This document shows positions 60,996 to 64,000 of a stretch of DNA of 64,000 nucleotides, piece after piece. Position 1 is the stretch's first letter; each line of letters begins with the position of its first letter. The notes under the pieces are model-generated. The model did not search any database and was not told the origin of the DNA. It was given only the letters and a program-made list of their open reading frames with translations. Source of the stretch: CFX5 sp023384495 (lineage in GTDB: Bacteria > Chloroflexota > Anaerolineae > Caldilineales > Caldilineaceae); contig JASNZV010000011.1 in NCBI GenBank assembly GCA_048499455.1, positions 1 to 64,000 on the forward strand, given 5' to 3'. Both the position numbers and the translations under genes were made by a program.

Positions 60996-62778
60996 GTTCG
61001 CTTTCTCCTTTGGGGATCACAACCCGTATGGTCGTCCCTGCGCCCGGAGCGGTGTGTATGGTCAACTTGCCACCGATCTGTGCGGCGCGCTCGCGCATGT
61101 TGTTCAGGCCCAAGCCCCCGCTCCGCGACTGGAGGTCTGCGCCAAACCCGCAGCCATTGTCGACGATTTCCAATATGACTTCATCGGATGCGGCCTCCAG
61201 ATGAACTTGCACAGCCGTTGCCCCCGCATGTTTGAGGCAGTTGTTGAGCGCCTCCTGCGCAATTCGATAGAGCGTTGCTTCCACCGGCGCGGGCAGGGCG
61301 AAGGCGCCCGACGCAATCAACCGCGCCTCTACCCCCGTGCGCTGCTCCACCGCCGCCAGCCGCTGGTGCAGGGCCGCCAGCAAGCCTGCCTCTTGGAGGT
61401 CAGGGGGGTGCAGCTCATAGATGAGGAGCCGCAACTCCTTGAGCGCCTGTTGCCCCAGCCTGCCCAACTCGGCCAGCGCGTCTTCGATATTGAGGGTTTG
61501 CCCGCTGTGCGCCAACCGTCGCCACCCCTCGGCCAGCAGTGTGAGGCTATACAATTGCTGGGTGACCGAATCGTGCAACTCGCGCGCCAATCGAGACCGC
61601 TCTTCCAGGATTGCGGCCCGCTCGGCGCGCTGGCGCAGTTGCGCATTCTCGATGGCCAACGCCGCCTGGGCGCCAAAGGCCATGCCCAACTCGATCTCTT
61701 CGTCTGAAAAGTGGCGGTGTTCTGGGTAATAGAGGGCAATCACGCCATAGACCTCCTCTGCGGCGCCGTTTGGGTTCTGCCGGATCAGCGGCACGGTCAA
61801 GATGGCCTGATATTGGTTGGCGAGTAGGGCGCTTCGCTGGCTATGCGATGCGCTGCCCTGCTCGAGCAGGGCAGCCGCCAGGTTGGAGGTGACAACCGGT
61901 TGCCGGTTGAGGATCGCTTGCCCCAATAGACCCCGCTTGACCGACAGATTGAGATTGGCGGCGTAGTCGATGGGCAACCCGCGCATCGCTTGCACGGCAA
62001 GCTGCTTGCCGTTGGCCTGCAAGGTGAGGATTGCGCCGCTATTCGTGCCCAAGAGCCTCGTGGCCGTCTCGACGATATAGGCAAGGATTTCGTCGAGCGG
62101 GCGCTCCGAGTTGAGGATCAGCACCATGTCGCGCAGGCTTTCGGCCACCTGGCGTCGCTGTTCGATCTCGCGCGTACGGGTAGCTACCATCGCCTCTAGG
62201 GCGCGGTTCGAATCCGCCAATCGCTCATTCAGGTCGCGCAGCCGTTGCTCCCCTTCGATCAGGGTCTGTTCAGCGCGTCTGCGTTCCAATTCGATGCCGG
62301 CGCGGGTGGCAAAAATCTTCAATACCTCGATGACTTGGGGATCGACATGCAGGGCCTTGTCGTCGCGCACGGCAAGATGGCCGAGGATGGCCCCTTGCGA
62401 ATCACAGATCGGCGCGCCCAAAAACGATTCCAGGCCCGCCTCGATGGGGAATAGCGCCGCCAGCTTTTCGGGGTGGTAGCAGACCGCGCCCTGGATGACA
62501 CCAGCGCAGGGCGTCCCGGCCAGGTCATACTCGATATTTTCTACCAGTTCACCGTTCTTTGCATAGGCAAGTGTCCGCACACGAGTCATGCGATGGTCTG
62601 TGCATTCGGTGACAAAAGCATGACGCGTCTGCAAGGCGCGCGCCAGATGAGAGACCAGCGCCCGGAAGAAATCGCCCCCTGTGTGCGCTGCCGTGGCTTC
62701 GAGAATCTCGCACACCATCTGTTCGGTGGGCATGTGCATTTGCGAATTGGCAACTGCGGTTGCGTGATGGGTTTCCAT
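60988..62778 (-). CDS. GAF-domain sensor histidine kinase (LiaS/NarX type)
   Basis: The 596-residue protein has a first GAF domain (about residues 20-170; HTGGDFFRALVSHLARAL and SFLGAPICDSQGAILGHLAV), a coiled coil (residues 165-215), a second GAF domain (about 220-385) and a HisKA_3 dimerisation domain with the phospho-histidine in RSRLARELHDSVTQQLYSLT (about 400). A HATPase domain ends it (LGLNNMRERAAQIGG). There is no membrane helix, so it senses an intracellular cue. It partners the response regulator at 60327. Confidence 0.93.
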   Translation of the reverse strand: METHHATAVANSQMHMPTEQMVCEILEATAAHTGGDFFRALVSHLARALQTRHAFVTECTDHRMTRVRTLAYAKNGELVENIEYDLAGTPCAGVIQGAVCYHPEKLAALFPIEAGLESFLGAPICDSQGAILGHLAVRDDKALHVDPQVIEVLKIFATRAGIELERRRAEQTLIEGEQRLRDLNERLADSNRALEAMVATRTREIEQRRQVAESLRDMVLILNSERPLDEILAYIVETATRLLGTNSGAILTLQANGKQLAVQAMRGLPIDYAANLNLSVKRGLLGQAILNRQPVVTSNLAAALLEQGSASHSQRSALLANQYQAILTVPLIRQNPNGAAEEVYGVIALYYPEHRHFSDEEIELGMAFGAQAALAIENAQLRQRAERAAILEERSRLARELHDSVTQQLYSLTLLAEGWRRLAHSGQTLNIEDALAELGRLGQQALKELRLLIYELHPPDLQEAGLLAALHQRLAAVEQRTGVEARLIASGAFALPAPVEATLYRIAQEALNNCLKHAGATAVQVHLEAASDEVILEIVDNGCGFGADLQSRSGGLGLNNMRERAAQIGGKLTIHTAPGAGTTIRVVIPKGESEHG

Positions 62779-62919
62779 GCATTCTCGTTACCGATGACGC
62801 TCTTCGACTGTGGTGCGGGTTATATCGCTGCATCATAGCGAGAAATGCATCGCCCGTCAATTTGCTCGCACCACCAGCCCAGGGCAAGCGCAAACTTGAA
62901 AAGGACAGCCGCACCGATT

Positions 62920-64000
62920 TCAGCCCCGCCGCATGACGTACGCGGGCAAACGTTGCAAGGTGGTTATCTGCAACGCATACCCGCTGACGAGGAAAACGAT
63001 CGCGCCGATTACGCTCCCGCCTACGATCGCAGTCGCTGCGCTGGGCAGTGGAACCCCGATCCGCAGCAGATGCGGAAGCAGAAGCCAGACCGCAACGCCC
63101 ATGAGCAGCGAGGCCAGCGCTACGCGCCCGGCCAACTGGAGCGTCTGCCACCCTTCCACGCCCCCCAGGCGTCGCCGCAAAATCCACAGGAGCAGAAGGA
63201 CTTCTGCGCTAATGGCAATCGAGTTCGCCAGCGCCAATCCGCCATGCCCCATGCCCCCCATCAACGCCAAGGCCAGCAACACCTGCACAATCGCCGCCCC
63301 AACCGCTACCAACAATGGCGTGACCGTATCTTGCAGGGCAAAAAAGGCGCGAGCCACCAATTCCAGGCTGCTGTGGCCCACCAGCCCCAGCGTATAGAAG
63401 ACCAACGCAACATAGACGGCCTCGGTGGCCTGCGGGTCAAACGCGCCGCGCTCATAGACCAGCTCGATCAGCGGGCGGCCCAACAGGATCAGCCCCACCG
63501 TGGCCGGCGCAGTCAAGGTGATCACCATGCGCAGCGCATCGCCCAGCGTGGCGCGCAGGCCGGCGCGGTCACCCCGCGCGGCCAGGTCGGCCAACGTGGG
63601 GAAGGCCACCAGCCCAAACGCGGTGCCGATGATCGTTTCGGGCAACTGCTGAAACTCCCAGCCCCACTCCAACGCGCTGACGCTGCCCGGCGCAAGCCTC
63701 GAGGCCAGGTTGGTGTTCACCACCAGCATCAGGTGAAAGACGCCCAAGTCCAGCACGCGCGGCCCCATCAACACGAGCACGCGCCCCACCGCCGGGTTGC
63801 GTAGATCGACCACGGGCAGCCAGCGGAAACCGATGCGTACGAGCATGGGAATCTTGACCAGCAGGTGAAGGAGCGAACCGAGGATGGCGCCCACGGCCAA
63901 CCCACGCACACCCCATTCCGGCGCCAGCCAGAGCGCGCCGATGATGATCCCCACGGGATAAACCACGGGCGCCAGCGCCGGGAGCAGAAAGTGTTTGAAG
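62920..64000 (-). CDS. murJ: MurJ/MviN-like lipid II flippase, partial
   Basis: The visible 360 residues are the C-terminal part of a multi-helix MATE-like flippase; the gene continues past the window end and lacks its N-terminus. Family blocks are LEWGWEFQQLPETIIGTAFG, AFPTLADLAARGDRAGLRAT, LLGRPLIELVYERGAFDPQA and VARAFFALQDTVTPLLVAVG, all matching MurJ. It would flip lipid II across the membrane for wall synthesis, or serve a similar lipid-linked precursor. ATG 63966 is internal to the frame, so no start is claimed. Confidence 0.92.
   Translation of the reverse strand, partial: FKHFLLPALAPVVYPVGIIIGALWLAPEWGVRGLAVGAILGSLLHLLVKIPMLVRIGFRWLPVVDLRNPAVGRVLVLMGPRVLDLGVFHLMLVVNTNLASRLAPGSVSALEWGWEFQQLPETIIGTAFGLVAFPTLADLAARGDRAGLRATLGDALRMVITLTAPATVGLILLGRPLIELVYERGAFDPQATEAVYVALVFYTLGLVGHSSLELVARAFFALQDTVTPLLVAVGAAIVQVLLALALMGGMGHGGLALANSIAISAEVLLLLWILRRRLGGVEGWQTLQLAGRVALASLLMGVAVWLLLPHLLRIGVPLPSAATAIVGGSVIGAIVFLVSGYALQITTLQRLPAYVMRRG

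Overview
The window looks like chromosomal DNA of a GC-rich, free-living bacterium, most likely a Chloroflexota (Caldilineaceae/Anaerolineae-like). This is an inference from gene content: several sugar ABC importers with Tat-type lipoprotein binding proteins, many phytanoyl-CoA dioxygenase (PhyH) paralogs, a CHAT protease, PT-rich lipoproteins, a thrombospondin-type-3 protein, and many paired-hairpin intergenic repeats. No rRNA, tRNA, CRISPR array, insertion sequence or phage gene was seen.

Region 1 (1-21.3 kb) is for carbohydrate and cyclitol catabolism. It opens with the last permease of an ABC importer, then a PhyH oxygenase, a neutral-ceramidase-like hydrolase and a DegT-type PLP enzyme. 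A FadR-type GntR repressor (complement strand) is divergent from a long + strand series: GH4 glycosidase, D-2-hydroxyacid dehydrogenase, HpcH/HpaI aldolase, SDR, IolD, IolE, PhyH, a GH127-like protein and PhyH. A complete binding protein/permease/permease set and another PhyH follow. A strong promoter with putative operator half-sites lies in the divergent gap. IolD and IolE occur without iolG/B/C/J, which suggests a variant inositol or inositol-glycoside route.

Region 2 (21.6-26.2 kb) is a three-gene CHAT-protease locus: a CHAT protease, an 8-nt-overlapping single-pass membrane TPR protein and a PT-rich lipoprotein. The protease and the TPR protein share an 18-residue Gly/Val/Ile motif (13 of 18 identical). 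This may be an undescribed signalling or effector system.

Region 3 (26.5-31.1 kb) is a third ABC importer (binding protein, MalG-like, MalF-like) plus an esterase-type alpha/beta hydrolase. Neither complete importer carries an ATPase.

Region 4 (31.1-56.2 kb) is a large exopolysaccharide/surface-modification cluster, preceded by an attenuator-like leader. It holds a Wzz/CapB co-polymerase, polyprenyl-phosphate sugar transferase, NDP-sugar dehydrogenase and aminotransferase, O-antigen-ligase-like polymerase, flippase, glycosyltransferases, a beta-helix protein, acyl carrier protein, acyl-CoA ligase, PLP decarboxylase, deacetylase, three FemABX-like transferases, two sister methyltransferases and a sulfotransferase. 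The ACP/ligase/decarboxylase/deacetylase/FemAB combination recalls exosortase-A (XrtA) EPS loci of Proteobacteria, but no exosortase is present here.

Region 5 (56.4-64 kb) holds a secreted calcium-binding TSP3 protein, a short GDCCVxC-family protein with an in-frame TGA that is very probably a selenocysteine codon, a small secreted protein, a molybdopterin oxidoreductase, a NarL/LiaS-type two-component pair and a truncated MurJ flippase at the window edge.
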